Positions 1-20,115 of a DNA stretch of 64,000 nucleotides are shown piece after piece; positions within the stretch are counted from its first letter, which is position 1; every line of letters starts with the position of its first letter. The translations under genes and the position numbers were made by a program. The stretch covers positions 1 to 64,000 of the forward strand of contig NZ_FNGH01000014.1 of NCBI RefSeq assembly GCF_900102875.1. Direction: 5' to 3'. The DNA is from Franzmannia pantelleriensis (GTDB lineage Bacteria > Pseudomonadota > Gammaproteobacteria > Pseudomonadales > Halomonadaceae). The notes beneath the pieces were generated by a model, which saw nothing but the letters and a program-made list of their open reading frames with translations, had not been told where the DNA came from and ran no database searches.

Positions 1-114
1 TGAGGCCTTGCGCCTCCTGAAGGGCCCAGCGAGACTAGCTGGTTGATAGGCACGGTGTGGAAGCACAGCAATGTGTTGAGCTAACGTGTACTAATGGCCC
101 GTGAGGCTTGACCA
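1..114 (+). rRNA. 23S ribosomal RNA, 3' end (partial)
   Basis: The first ~114 bases match the 3' end of bacterial 23S rRNA: the conserved stretch TTGATAGGC...GTGTGGAAGC and GAGCTAAC..TACTAATGGCCCG, ending near GAGGCTTGACC. The gene begins upstream of the window. The exact 3' end is uncertain by a few bases. It is followed by an ~80-base spacer without a tRNA, then the 5S gene, as in a usual rrn operon. Confidence 0.95.
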
Positions 115-195
115 TATAACCCCAAGGGGTCTGTGGATTACGACGCAGTTGCGGATGCGTTGAGACGTATCGTTGGCATGATTCCTCCGTTTTTC

Positions 196-312
196 GCCTG
201 ACGACCATAGCGTGCGGGAACCACCTGATCCCATGCCGAACTCAGCAGTGAAACCGCTCAGCGCCGATGGTAGTGTGGGGTCTCCCCATGCGAGAGTAGG
301 TCATCGTCAGGC
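196..312 (+). rRNA. rrf: 5S ribosomal RNA
   Basis: About 117 bases with the conserved 5S core CCCATGCCGAACTCAG and GATGGTAGTGTGGGGTCTC. The ends pair as stem I (GCCTGACGA at 196-204 with TCGTCAGGC at 304-312). It is the last RNA of the rrn operon entering from the left edge; hairpins follow directly. Confidence 0.97.
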
Positions 313-321
313 ACTTATTTA

Positions 322-355
322 GAAGCCCCGATCATCATGAGATGGTCGGGGCTTC
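322..355 (+). terminator. Terminator hairpin after 5S rRNA
   Basis: A 15-bp stem (322-336 with 341-355, one G-T pair) closes an ATGA loop. It begins 10 bases after the 5S gene. The T-run after it is poor (GTCGTTTGT), so termination may be aided by the second hairpin at 388-410. Confidence 0.8.
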
Positions 356-387
356 GTCGTTTGTGGGGCTCCCATCTTCATTCAACC

Positions 388-410
388 CCCCAGCCTTCCA
401 GAGGCTGGGG
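388..410 (+). terminator. Second hairpin after the rrn operon
   Basis: CCCCAGCC (388-395) pairs with GGCTGGGG (403-410), followed by AGTTGTCGTTT. It is a likely backup terminator for the rrn operon, ahead of birA. Confidence 0.6.
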
Positions 411-515
411 AGTTGTCGTTTGAGGCCGGATGATTGAGTTGCACTTTGGTCGCGGCATTCCCGCCGGTAGCCCGCTTCCGATAGAATATGAGTTTTCCCG
501 GCTGGGGCCGTTGTA

Positions 516-1496
516 ATGACCATTGGTGACCTGATCCGCTTGATGCGCGATGGCGAATTTCATTCCGGCGAGCAGCTCGGGGAGCAGCTTGGTGTGTCGC
601 GGACAGCGGTATGGAAGCAGCTCAAGAAACTCGAGGCGATGGATGTTCCTCTCGAGGCGGTCAAGGGGCTGGGCTATCGACTGGCCACACCGCTGGAGTT
701 GCTCGACGGTGCCGACATCGTCGCCCGGCTGCCCCGCGATAGCCGGACCCGCTTGAGCCGCCTGATCATCGAAGAGGAGTTGGCGTCCACCAATGCCTTG
801 CTGCGCGAGCGTTTTGCGCAGGGGGCAGGGCACGGCGAGGCGTGTTTGGCTGAGTCTCAGAGTGCCGGTCGTGGGCGTCGTGGGCGCGGCTGGGAGAGTC
901 CTTGGGGACGTAGTCTGATGCTCTCGGTAGGCTGGCGGTTCGAAAGTGGCGCCAATGTTCTCGAAGGGTTGAGCCTGGCCGTCGGTGTAGTAGTGGCTGA
1001 GGTGCTTGAGCGACACGGTCTCGAAGTAGCCCTCAAGTGGCCTAATGATGTGCTGCTCAAGACGCCGCACGGACTGGCCAAGCTGGCTGGCATATTGCTC
1101 GAGGTCAGCGGCGATCTGGCGGGCCCCTGCGAGGTGGTGGTCGGGCTGGGGCTGAATGTGGACCTGCCCGAGGAGATACGAGCGCGCATCGAGCAGCCGG
1201 TAGCCGCGGTACATGACGTGACGCCGGACGTGTCGCGCAATCGGCTGGCGTCGGAGCTGGTGGCGGGGCTGCTTGATCTGCTGTCAGGCTATGAGGAGCA
1301 GGGATTTTCCACCTGGCAACAAGCGTGGATGCGGCGCCATGCCTATGCCGACCAGGAGATCGAGGTCATCCAGCAGAGCACACGCTATACAGCCCGCGTT
1401 GAAGGAATCGATGCGTCAGGCAACCTGTTGGTACGTCACAATAATGAGCAGCGGCGCCTGGCAGGTGGTGAAATCAGCGTGCGTGGACGTTCATGA
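516..1496 (+). CDS. birA: Bifunctional biotin-protein ligase / biotin operon repressor
   Basis: 326 aa. It activates biotin to biotinyl-AMP and transfers it to the carrier lysine of acetyl-CoA carboxylase. The N-terminal ~60 residues form a winged helix (VSRTAVWKQLKKLE), so it is the regulator-type BirA. The ligase domain shows the biotin/ATP loop GRGRRGRGW and KWPNDV, and the small C-terminal domain ends in GGEISVR. ATG 516 matches the usual family start. A possible -10 TAGAAT lies at 482-487 with a weak -35. The stop overlaps coaX by 4 bases, which suggests coupled translation. The same birA-next-to-rrn order is seen in enterics. Confidence 0.96.
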   Translation: MTIGDLIRLMRDGEFHSGEQLGEQLGVSRTAVWKQLKKLEAMDVPLEAVKGLGYRLATPLELLDGADIVARLPRDSRTRLSRLIIEEELASTNALLRERFAQGAGHGEACLAESQSAGRGRRGRGWESPWGRSLMLSVGWRFESGANVLEGLSLAVGVVVAEVLERHGLEVALKWPNDVLLKTPHGLAKLAGILLEVSGDLAGPCEVVVGLGLNVDLPEEIRARIEQPVAAVHDVTPDVSRNRLASELVAGLLDLLSGYEEQGFSTWQQAWMRRHAYADQEIEVIQQSTRYTARVEGIDASGNLLVRHNNEQRRLAGGEISVRGRS

Positions 1497-2332
1497 TTCT
1501 CGACCTGGATATCGGCAATACGCTCTCCAAGTGGCGCCTCAAGGATAGTGTCAGCAGTGAGATTCGCTCGCGCGGGGCAGTGTGGACGCGAGAGGAGTGG
1601 CGACCAGGCTCCGATATTCCCGATCTCGACGTGGTGGAGGCGGTACGTATTTCCAGCGTGGCGCGCCGTGCAGTGCTGCAGGACACCGTGGCTCTGCTGC
1701 GGCGGCGGGTCGGTGTGGTGCACGTGGCCCGCTCGACCCGCGAGGCACTGGGAGTAACGAACGGCTACGAGGAGCCGTCGCGCCTAGGTGTTGACCGCTG
1801 GATGGGGACGCTAGCCAGCTACCACTTGGCTGGCGGCTGCTGCAGCGTTGATTGCGGAAGCGCCATCACCATCGACTTCGTGCTGCCTGGAGGGCGTCAC
1901 TTGGGCGGCTACATCCTGCCGGGACTACGCCTGATGAAGGAAAGCCTCCAGCTGGGGACGCGCAATGTGGCCATTGATCCCGATAGCGAAGCGGATGAGC
2001 TCCTGGCGCCGGGCAAGAACACCGTCGAGGCGGTCAATCACGGCATCTACATGGCCGCGGTAAGCGCGGTGAATCGCGTTTACGCCGAGGTATGCGACCG
2101 TGAGGGTGTGGCCATGCCATTGTTGCTCACTGGCGGCGATGCCCGGGTCATCTCCCGTGGCATGCGCGTGCCCCATGCGCTGTGGCCGGACATGGTGTAT
2201 GGCGGCCTGGAGGCCTGCTTCCCGCTAACCAGCGCCGAGCGCGCCGGTCGACTGTCTGGTGCGCCGAGTGTTCCGCCGCCGGTGGCGCTGGAAAAGATTC
2301 GTGCAGGGCTTGCCTTCTCGATGCTGCTTTGA
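1493..2332 (+). CDS. coaX: Type III pantothenate kinase
   Basis: 279 aa. It phosphorylates pantothenate, the first step of coenzyme A synthesis. It is an ASKHA-fold enzyme: N-terminal phosphate loop DIGNTLSKW, substrate motif GVDRWMGTLASY near residue 100, VDCGSAITIDF near 120, GGYILPGLRLM near 140 and LTGGDA near 205. Type III enzymes resist CoA feedback and are usual in pseudomonads and halomonads, in place of CoaA. The start overlaps the birA stop (ATGA). Length is slightly above the usual ~250-260 aa, with a short C-terminal extension. Confidence 0.95.
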   Translation: MILDLDIGNTLSKWRLKDSVSSEIRSRGAVWTREEWRPGSDIPDLDVVEAVRISSVARRAVLQDTVALLRRRVGVVHVARSTREALGVTNGYEEPSRLGVDRWMGTLASYHLAGGCCSVDCGSAITIDFVLPGGRHLGGYILPGLRLMKESLQLGTRNVAIDPDSEADELLAPGKNTVEAVNHGIYMAAVSAVNRVYAEVCDREGVAMPLLLTGGDARVISRGMRVPHALWPDMVYGGLEACFPLTSAERAGRLSGAPSVPPPVALEKIRAGLAFSMLL

Positions 2333-2398
2333 CATAATTTTGCGCGTTCTCAGCCGCAGGGCTGCCCGGGAAGTATTGAGAACTTGCTGGGTAAGCAC

Positions 2399-2426
2399 TT
2401 GACAGATCTGAGAAAAGCGGTAGAAT
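2399..2426 (+). promoter_or_regulatory. Promoter of the tRNA-Tyr-Gly-Thr unit
   Basis: TTGACA (2399-2404), 16-bp spacer, TAGAAT (2421-2426), then the GC-rich discriminator TTGCCGCGGCC. This is a near-consensus stable-RNA promoter 13 bases before tRNA-Tyr. The discriminator suggests growth-rate or stringent control (inference). An inverted repeat GTTCTCA / TGAGAAC lies upstream at 2346-2383. Confidence 0.85.
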
Positions 2427-2438
2427 TTGCCGCGGCCT

Positions 2439-2522
<84 letters not shown>

Positions 2523-2565
2523 CGAATTGCCGATATGCTGTCGCGTCGGCCGCAAGAGTGGGTAA

Positions 2566-2639
<74 letters not shown>

Positions 2640-2671
2640 GTTTCTGGTCAGGGCAGTGGATCAAGCGTTTT

Positions 2672-2746
2672 GCTCATGTAGCTCAGGGGTAGAGCACACC
2701 CTTGGTAAGGGTGAGGTCGACGGTTCAAATCCGTCCATGAGCTCCA
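2672..2746 (+). tRNA. tRNA-Thr (GGT)
   Basis: 75 bases including CCA. Acceptor GCTCATG pairs with CATGAGC; anticodon loop TTGGTAA gives GGT; T arm GGTTCAAATCC. Last of the three-tRNA unit; a terminator follows 4 bases later. Confidence 0.98.
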
Positions 2747-2750
2747 TATT

Positions 2751-2784
2751 GAAAAGGCGAGCCGAGTGCTCGCCTTTTCTTTTC
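2751..2784 (+). terminator. Rho-independent terminator after tRNA-Thr
   Basis: An 11-bp perfect stem (GAAAAGGCGAG 2751-2761 with CTCGCCTTTTC 2769-2779) followed by TTTTT. It ends the tRNA unit, in the place where many gammaproteobacteria continue into tufB. Confidence 0.9.
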
Positions 2785-2802
2785 CCGGAGGCGTGCCGGG
2801 GG

Positions 2803-2831
2803 TTGTAAGGCGGAGAAGCTTCCGCTATCAT
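2803..2831 (+). promoter_or_regulatory. Promoter of tRNA-Trp-secE-nusG
   Basis: TTGTAA (2803-2808), 17-bp spacer, TATCAT (2826-2831), then the GC-rich stretch TGCGCCCGC. It lies 56 bases before tRNA-Trp and is the only evident promoter for the tRNA-secE-nusG unit. Confidence 0.75.
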
Positions 2832-2887
2832 TGCGCCCGCTGTTGCGTAGGCCGCCTGCAAAAGGGGTGAAGCGGCAGCGCCGATAC

Positions 2888-2963
<76 letters not shown>

Positions 2964-3035
2964 GTCTTCCCCAGGCTGGCGTTATCTCTTATACTTTCAT
3001 GTTTCGATTGCCGCACCCTGAGGAGTCTCGTTTTC

Positions 3036-3404
3036 ATGAAACATAACGCCGAGGTGCAGGAGTCGCGCCACGACGGGCTCAAGTGGGCGGTGGTCGTTTC
3101 CCTGGTGGTCGTTGCCGTAGTCGGTAACGCCTATTTCGCCGATCAGGCCATCCTCTATCGGGTGCTGGGCGTTGTGGCGTTGTGTGCGCTGGCCGCAGTG
3201 ATCGGCTTTACCACTACCAAGGGGCGCGACCTGCTTGAGCTTGCTCGCAGCGCGCGCAAAGAGATCCAGCGTGTGGTCTGGCCGACCCGCCCCGAGACCA
3301 TTCAGACCACTGCCATCGTGCTGGTGGCGGTGCTGGTGGTGGGCCTGATGCTGTGGCTGATGGACACCATTCTAGGCTGGGCGATGTCCGGCGTCATCGG
3401 TTAG
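3036..3404 (+). CDS. secE: Preprotein translocase subunit SecE
   Basis: 122 aa. Essential clamp subunit of the SecYEG protein channel in the inner membrane. Two hydrophobic helices lie near residues 15-60, then the conserved amphipathic stretch [18 protein letters not shown], then the third helix. Three helices is the enteric type. ATG 3036 gives the start MKHNAEVQE; the reading frame runs upstream into tRNA-Trp, which cannot be coding. nusG follows after 8 bases. Confidence 0.96.
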   Translation: MKHNAEVQESRHDGLKWAVVVSLVVVAVVGNAYFADQAILYRVLGVVALCALAAVIGFTTTKGRDLLELARSARKEIQRVVWPTRPETIQTTAIVLVAVLVVGLMLWLMDTILGWAMSGVIG

Positions 3405-3412
3405 GAGATTCC

Positions 3413-3946
3413 ATGTCCAAGCGTTGGTATGTCGTGCATGCCTACTCCGGTTTCGAGAAGCATGTCATGCGCTCGCTCGCCGAGCGCGTGAAGATGTATG
3501 GCATGGAGGACCGCTTCGGCGAGATTCTAGTGCCGACCGAGGAAGTGGTAGAGATGCGCGACGGCAAGCGTCGCAAGAGCGAGCGCAAGTTCTATCCCGG
3601 CTATGTGCTGGTCGAGATGGAGATGGATGATGGCACCTGGCACCTGGTTAACGAGACGCCCCGTGTAATGGGCTTCATCGGTGGTACCAAGGAGAAGCCG
3701 GCGCCGATCACCCAGAAGGAAGCTGATGCCATCCTGCGTCGCGTGCAGGACGGAACCGACAAGCCGCGACCCAAGACCCTGTTCGAGCCGGGTCAGTCGG
3801 TACGTGTTGTCGACGGCCCCTTCGCCGACTTCAACGGCGTGGTCGAAGAGGTCAACTACGACAAGAGTCGCCTGCAGGTCAGCGTGCTGATCTTCGGTCG
3901 CGCGACCCCTGTCGAACTCGAGTTTTCACAGGTCGAGAAGGACTAA
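3413..3946 (+). CDS. nusG: Transcription termination/antitermination protein NusG
   Basis: 177 aa. It binds the beta' clamp helices through its N-terminal NGN domain ([16 protein letters not shown]) and Rho or ribosomal S10 through the C-terminal KOW domain ([18 protein letters not shown]). Length matches the E. coli protein (181 aa). ATG 3413 has an AGGAG-type site just upstream; earlier in-frame starts would lie within secE. A small hairpin (3969-3986) separates it from rplK. Confidence 0.98.
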   Translation: MSKRWYVVHAYSGFEKHVMRSLAERVKMYGMEDRFGEILVPTEEVVEMRDGKRRKSERKFYPGYVLVEMEMDDGTWHLVNETPRVMGFIGGTKEKPAPITQKEADAILRRVQDGTDKPRPKTLFEPGQSVRVVDGPFADFNGVVEEVNYDKSRLQVSVLIFGRATPVELEFSQVEKD

Positions 3947-4032
3947 GTCTCGTCCTGAGCATTGTCGTATGAGCCGCTTGGCTCATTAACCCGGGGAGCC
4001 GCAAGGCGCTATTACCCAACTGGAGTCTACAC

Positions 4033-4464
4033 ATGGCAAAGAAAGTACAGGCTTACATCAAGCTGCAGGTCGCAGCTGGTAAGGCCAATCCGAGTCCCCC
4101 CGTCGGCCCCGCGCTGGGTCAGCACGGTGTCAACATCATGGAATTCTGCAAGGCGTTCAACGCCGAGACCCAGGACATCGAGCCGGGTCTGCCGACGCCC
4201 GTGGTGATCACCGTCTATTCCGACCGTAGCTTCACCTTCATCACCAAGACGCCGCCGGCAGCCGTGCTGCTGAAGAAGGCCGCTGGTATCAAGTCCGGCT
4301 CGGGCGAGCCGAACAAGAAGAAGGTCGGTACCGTGACCCGCGAGCAGCTCGAAGAGATCGCCAAGACCAAGGAGCCGGATCTGACGGCTGCCGATCTCGA
4401 CGCCGCAGTGCGTACCATTGCCGGTAGTGCCCGTAGCATGGGCCTCAACGTGGAGGGCCTCTGA
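4033..4464 (+). CDS. rplK: 50S ribosomal protein L11
   Basis: 143 aa, usual length. It forms the GTPase-associated stalk base with 23S rRNA helices 43/44. The N-terminal domain carries [20 protein letters not shown] and the C-terminal RNA-binding domain ends [12 protein letters not shown]. It precedes rplA by 2 bases and is the first gene of the L11-L1-L10-L7/12-rpoBC cluster. Confidence 0.98.
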   Translation: MAKKVQAYIKLQVAAGKANPSPPVGPALGQHGVNIMEFCKAFNAETQDIEPGLPTPVVITVYSDRSFTFITKTPPAAVLLKKAAGIKSGSGEPNKKKVGTVTREQLEEIAKTKEPDLTAADLDAAVRTIAGSARSMGLNVEGL

Positions 4465-4466
4465 TC

Positions 4467-5159
4467 ATGGCTAAATTGACCAAGCGTGCCAAGCTGATCA
4501 ACGAAAAGCTCGAGGCCGGTAAGGTCTACTCCCTGGAAGAGGCCGTGGCGCTGCTCAATGAGCTGTCCACCGTCAAGTTCAAGGAGTCGCTGGACGTCGC
4601 CATCAACCTCGGCGTCGATCCGCGTAAATCCGACCAGGTGGTGCGTGGCGCGACCGTCATGCCCAATGGTACTGGCAAGGACGTGCGCGTTGCCGTCTTT
4701 ACCCAGGGTGCCAACGCCGATGCCGCCAAGGAAGCCGGTGCCGATATCGTCGGTATGGATGACCTGGCCGAGCAGGTCAAGAAGGGCCAGCTCGACTTTG
4801 ACGTGGTCATCGCGTCGCCGGATGCCATGCGTGTGGTCGGCCAGCTGGGCCAGATTCTCGGTCCGCGCGGCCTGATGCCGAACCCCAAGGTCGGCACCGT
4901 GACCCCGGACGTGGCCACCGCCGTCAAGAATGCCAAGGCCGGTCAGGTGCGCTTCCGTACCGACAAGAACGGCATCATTCACACCACCCTGGGCAAGGTC
5001 GATTTCGACGCCACCGCGATCAAGGGCAACCTTGAAGCGCTGGTCGCCGACCTCAAGAAGCTCAAGCCGAGCACGTCCAAGGGTGTGTATTTCAAGAAGA
5101 TGACCTTGTCCACCACCATGGGCCCGGGCATCACCGTCGACCACTCCGCGCTGGTGTAA
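4467..5159 (+). CDS. rplA: 50S ribosomal protein L1
   Basis: 230 aa. Binds the mobile L1 stalk of 23S rRNA and helps release E-site tRNA; in E. coli it also represses translation of the rplKA mRNA. Conserved features are [29 protein letters not shown] and the C-terminal STTMGPGI. It starts 2 bases after rplK. Confidence 0.98.
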   Translation: MAKLTKRAKLINEKLEAGKVYSLEEAVALLNELSTVKFKESLDVAINLGVDPRKSDQVVRGATVMPNGTGKDVRVAVFTQGANADAAKEAGADIVGMDDLAEQVKKGQLDFDVVIASPDAMRVVGQLGQILGPRGLMPNPKVGTVTPDVATAVKNAKAGQVRFRTDKNGIIHTTLGKVDFDATAIKGNLEALVADLKKLKPSTSKGVYFKKMTLSTTMGPGITVDHSALV

Positions 5160-5438
5160 GTCAGCCGAGCGTCGACGCAACAGGCAGTAACTTTGCGGTC
5201 CCCGTACGCGGCGTTAAGGCGTAACGGCGGGGCGCCGTCAAAGACCGCAGGTGCCGCTCTTCGATCGTCGAACGAGCGGCTTAATCGCCCTTTGAGGGAG
5301 CCTGCGCAGATGGTGTGGCCGCCAGTCTTCTGGTGAGCACCATCACCCGGTACCCCCGCTGGGCCGACTGGCGAGTGGGGGGAGATGGTAACCACCGGAA
5401 TGCTCGATACGGGCTTCCGGCACGAAGGAGTGATCACT
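5160..5438 (+). promoter_or_regulatory. rplJ leader (likely L10-(L7/L12) autoregulatory region)
   Basis: 279 untranslated bases between rplA and rplJ, rich in paired elements: GCGGTC 5195-5200 with GACCGC 5243-5248, then GCCGCTC 5253-5259 with GAGCGGC 5274-5280 containing an inner TTCGA/TCGAA. A segment GAGCCTGCGCAGATGGTG (5297-5315) resembles the conserved core of the L10 leader. In known cases the L10-L12 complex binds here and represses rplJL. I infer the role from position and these elements. Confidence 0.7.
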
Positions 5439-5942
5439 GTGCCACTAGCACTCGAAGGCAAGAAAGCGATCGTTGCCGAGGTCAGTGAAGCGGCCAAAGA
5501 TGCGCTCTCCGTCGTCGTTGCCGACTCGCGTGGCGTTGCCGTAGGGGCAATGACCGACCTGCGCAAGCAGGCCCGCGAGAATGGCGTGCAGATTCGTGTT
5601 GTCCGCAACACTCTGGCACGTCGCGCCCTCGAGGGCACTCCGTGGGAGTGCCTCAACGAGACGTTCTCAGGTCCGACCATGCTGGCCTTCTCCTACGAGC
5701 ACCCGGGCGCTGCCGCCCGTCTGTTCAAGGAGTTTGCCAAGGGTGAGAAGGACTTCGAGGTCAAGGCGCTGGCATACGAGGGTGAGTTCATCCCGGCTTC
5801 CGACCTGGATCGCCTGGCAACGCTGCCGACCCACGACGAGGCCATCGCCAAGCTGATGTCCGTCATGAAGGAAGCGTCCGCTGGCAAGCTGGTTCGGACT
5901 CTCGCTGCGCTGCGTGACCAGAAGCAGGAAGAGGCCGCCTGA
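5439..5942 (+). CDS. rplJ: 50S ribosomal protein L10
   Basis: 167 aa. Stalk-base protein that anchors L7/L12 dimers. GTG 5439 is chosen because it gives [15 protein letters not shown], aligned with the family N-terminus, and has AAGGAG at 5425-5430. A longer frame from 5385 would invade the regulatory leader. The middle ([19 protein letters not shown]) and [15 protein letters not shown] are conserved. The C-terminal helix that holds L7/L12 ends the protein. Confidence 0.96.
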   Translation: MPLALEGKKAIVAEVSEAAKDALSVVVADSRGVAVGAMTDLRKQARENGVQIRVVRNTLARRALEGTPWECLNETFSGPTMLAFSYEHPGAAARLFKEFAKGEKDFEVKALAYEGEFIPASDLDRLATLPTHDEAIAKLMSVMKEASAGKLVRTLAALRDQKQEEAA

Positions 5943-6033
5943 TCGGCGAACTCGATCCCGCTGTCTGAATCGAACACTGTATCTACGAGCGCTCGGGGTG
6001 ACCGAGCCTCCCGCAAAGTTAGGAATGTGAAAC

Positions 6034-6405
6034 ATGGCACTGACCAAAGAAGACATCATCAACGCCGTCGCCGACATGTCCGTGATGGAAGTCGCCGAGC
6101 TGATTGAAGCGATGGAAGAGAAGTTCGGCGTGTCCGCCGCTGCCGCCGTCGTGGCTGGCCCGGCTGGTGGCGAAGCCGCCGCCGCCGAAGAGCAGACCGA
6201 GTTCGACCTGGTGCTGACCGGCGCTGGCGAGAAGAAGGTCAACGTGATCAAGGTGGTTCGCGAGATCACTGGCCTGGGTCTGAAGGAAGCCAAGGGTGCC
6301 GTCGACGGCGCGCCGGCGACCATCAAAGAGGCGATGTCCAAGGACGACGCCGAAGAAGCCAAGAAGAAGCTGGAAGAAGCCGGCGCGTCTGTGGAGCTCA
6401 AGTAA
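6034..6405 (+). CDS. rplL: 50S ribosomal protein L7/L12
   Basis: 123 aa. Acidic multi-copy stalk protein that recruits EF-Tu, EF-G, IF2 and RF3. N-terminal dimerisation domain ([17 protein letters not shown]), alanine-rich hinge near 35-50 and the C-terminal factor-binding domain ([30 protein letters not shown]). It lies 91 bases after rplJ; a strong hairpin follows before rpoB. Confidence 0.98.
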   Translation: MALTKEDIINAVADMSVMEVAELIEAMEEKFGVSAAAAVVAGPAGGEAAAAEEQTEFDLVLTGAGEKKVNVIKVVREITGLGLKEAKGAVDGAPATIKEAMSKDDAEEAKKKLEEAGASVELK

Positions 6406-6445
6406 CTCTTGTGCCCATGGCTTCACGCGCTGCGTAAGCTTCCAC

Positions 6446-6479
6446 GGCTGGTGGCGGGACGCCCGCTACCGGCCTTTTT
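6446..6479 (+). terminator. rplL-rpoB intercistronic hairpin (attenuator)
   Basis: A 13-bp stem (6446-6458 with 6462-6474, two G-T pairs), ACG loop, then TTTTTC. In E. coli partial termination here lowers rpoBC expression relative to rplJL. The structure fits the same role. Confidence 0.85.
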
Positions 6480-6530
6480 CTGTTGTTACTAGCCGGCCGC
6501 CACGTTTGGCGTAGCCGCTAGCCGAATTCC

Positions 6531-6562
6531 GACGGCGAGCTCTCATATGGGAGCTTGCCGTC
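6531..6562 (+). promoter_or_regulatory. Second hairpin before rpoB (possible RNase III site)
   Basis: GACGGCGAGCTC (6531-6542) pairs with GAGCTTGCCGTC (6551-6562) with one wobble pair; no T-run follows. E. coli has an RNase III processing hairpin in the same gap. The function here is inference. Confidence 0.5.
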
Positions 6563-6640
6563 AGCGCCTGACGGTAGTGCTCTCGTCGGGTGGCGCCGAC
6601 ACGCATCGGTCACCCATGGTGAACAAGCTGGGGAATACAG

Positions 6641-10717
<4,077 letters not shown>

Positions 10718-10727
10718 GAGCCCCCCA

Positions 10728-14945
<4,218 letters not shown>

Positions 14946-14957
14946 GCAGTGTCTTTC

Positions 14958-14985
14958 AGTGCGGCACCGCAAGCGGTGCCGCACT
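14958..14985 (+). terminator. Hairpin after rpoC
   Basis: A perfect GC-rich inverted repeat (AGTGCGGCACCGC at 14958-14970 with its complement at 14973-14985) 12 bases after the rpoC stop. No T-run follows, so it may be an imperfect terminator or an mRNA 3' stabiliser. Confidence 0.6.
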
Positions 14986-14999
14986 GGTCGGGCCCAGGC

Positions 15000-15029
15000 T
15001 TGACGGGCATTGCAGCAAGACAGTAGAAT
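15000..15029 (+). promoter_or_regulatory. Promoter of the str operon (rpsL-rpsG-fusA-tuf)
   Basis: TTGACG (15000-15005), 18-bp spacer, TAGAAT (15024-15029), followed by GCGC. Start of transcription is expected near 15036, about 70 bases before rpsL. Confidence 0.85.
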
Positions 15030-15108
15030 GCGCAGCCTTCAATAGTGGGGTGGGTACGCCCGCACCCGCTAAAAAGGCCAAGGCAACCATTGGAGTCAGC
15101 AACAGACC

Positions 15109-15483
15109 ATGGCAACTATCAATCAGCTCGTGCGCAAGCCGCGCAAGCGTCCCGTCGCCAAGAGCGACGTGCCGGCGCTGCAGGCCTGCCCGCAAAAGCG
15201 CGGCGTTTGCACCCGCGTCTACACCACCACCCCGAAGAAGCCGAACTCGGCCCTGCGTAAGGTCTGCCGCGTGCGCCTGACCAACGGCTACGAGGTCTCT
15301 TCCTACATCGGCGGTGAAGGTCACAACCTTCAGGAGCACTCCGTGGTCCTGATTCGTGGCGGTCGTGTCAAGGATTTGCCGGGTGTGCGCTATCACACCG
15401 TGCGCGGTGCGCTCGACACCTCCGGTGTCCAGAACCGTAAGCAGGGCCGTTCCAAGTACGGCACCAAGCGTCCGAAGTCCTAA
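15109..15483 (+). CDS. rpsL: 30S ribosomal protein S12
   Basis: 124 aa, usual length. Decoding-centre protein. The streptomycin-relevant lysines are both wild type: in [12 protein letters not shown] (K43 region) and [13 protein letters not shown] (K88 region). First gene of the str operon, with its own strong promoter. Confidence 0.98.
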   Translation: MATINQLVRKPRKRPVAKSDVPALQACPQKRGVCTRVYTTTPKKPNSALRKVCRVRLTNGYEVSSYIGGEGHNLQEHSVVLIRGGRVKDLPGVRYHTVRGALDTSGVQNRKQGRSKYGTKRPKS

Positions 15484-15584
15484 CCTGGGCGTTAGACACC
15501 TAGTATTGCAACGGTCAGATAAGAGTAAGGTCGTGCGGCCCCGAGGGGCGAGTCGCGAGTTTACCTGAAGGACCCTTTACCTGA

Positions 15585-16064
<480 letters not shown>

Positions 16065-16142
16065 GCACGGCACGTTCGCCGACTTCCATACACGATATGC
16101 TGCCCTGGCGGGCAGCCTATCCAACCAATGGGGAATTCCATC

Positions 16143-18263
<2,121 letters not shown>

Positions 18264-18292
18264 CCGTTAGCTAACGTAAAGAGGTTATAGCA

Positions 18293-19486
<1,194 letters not shown>

Positions 19487-19509
19487 GCCTTAGGCTCGCC
19501 CGATGATCG

Positions 19510-19538
19510 AAGGGGGCTCCTGCGGGGGCCCCCTTTCT
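19510..19538 (+). terminator. Terminator of the str operon
   Basis: An 11-bp stem (19510-19520 with 19525-19535, one wobble) with a TGCG loop, then TTTCTG. It lies 23 bases after tuf and before the S10 promoter. Confidence 0.8.
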
Positions 19539-19560
19539 GCGCATGTTTTCGCCAGAGTGT

Positions 19561-19589
19561 TTGACTCCGGCGGACGCCATGCCTATAAT
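19561..19589 (+). promoter_or_regulatory. Promoter of the S10-spc block
   Basis: TTGACT (19561-19566), 17-bp spacer, perfect TATAAT (19584-19589), then GCGCA. The strongest-looking promoter of the window, ~65 bases before rpsJ. Start of transcription is expected near 19596. Confidence 0.9.
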
Positions 19590-19653
19590 GCGCATCCTTT
19601 GAATGCGTGGGTAGACGGCTCGCGCCGTCGACATCCATTGGAGTTTAGGGCAA

Positions 19654-19965
19654 ATGCAGAACCAGAAGATTCGCATTCGGTTGAAAGCGTTCGACCATCG
19701 CCTGATCGACCAGTCCGCCGCGGAGATCGTTGAAACCGCCAAGCGTACCGGTGCTCAGGTGCGCGGTCCGATCCCGCTGCCGACCAATCGTGAGCGCTAC
19801 ACCATCCTGATCTCGCCGCACGTCAACAAGGACGCGCGCGACCAGTATGAGATCCGCACTCACAAGCGTGTGCTCGACATCGTCGAACCCACCGAAAAGA
19901 CCGTTGACGCGCTGATGAAGCTCGACCTCGCCGCTGGCGTGGACGTGCAAATCAAACTCGACTGA
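19654..19965 (+). CDS. rpsJ: 30S ribosomal protein S10
   Basis: 103 aa, usual length; also called NusE because it joins the antitermination complex and binds Nus[20 protein letters not shown] and [18 protein letters not shown] are conserved. The leader from the promoter is only ~58 bases, much shorter than the E. coli S10 leader. A 150-base gap follows before rplC. Confidence 0.98.
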   Translation: MQNQKIRIRLKAFDHRLIDQSAAEIVETAKRTGAQVRGPIPLPTNRERYTILISPHVNKDARDQYEIRTHKRVLDIVEPTEKTVDALMKLDLAAGVDVQIKLD

Positions 19966-20115
19966 GACCTCACTAGACACTCGCGGCCCAGCGCCGGTCG
20001 ATGTACCGAGCAGCAGCCGCCACGCCGGGATGGCGTCATACAACGTGCTAGTGGAATGCTCTGGAAAGGGCAGCCATAGCGGGTGATAGCCCCGTACACT
20101 ATTAGGAGACTGAAC

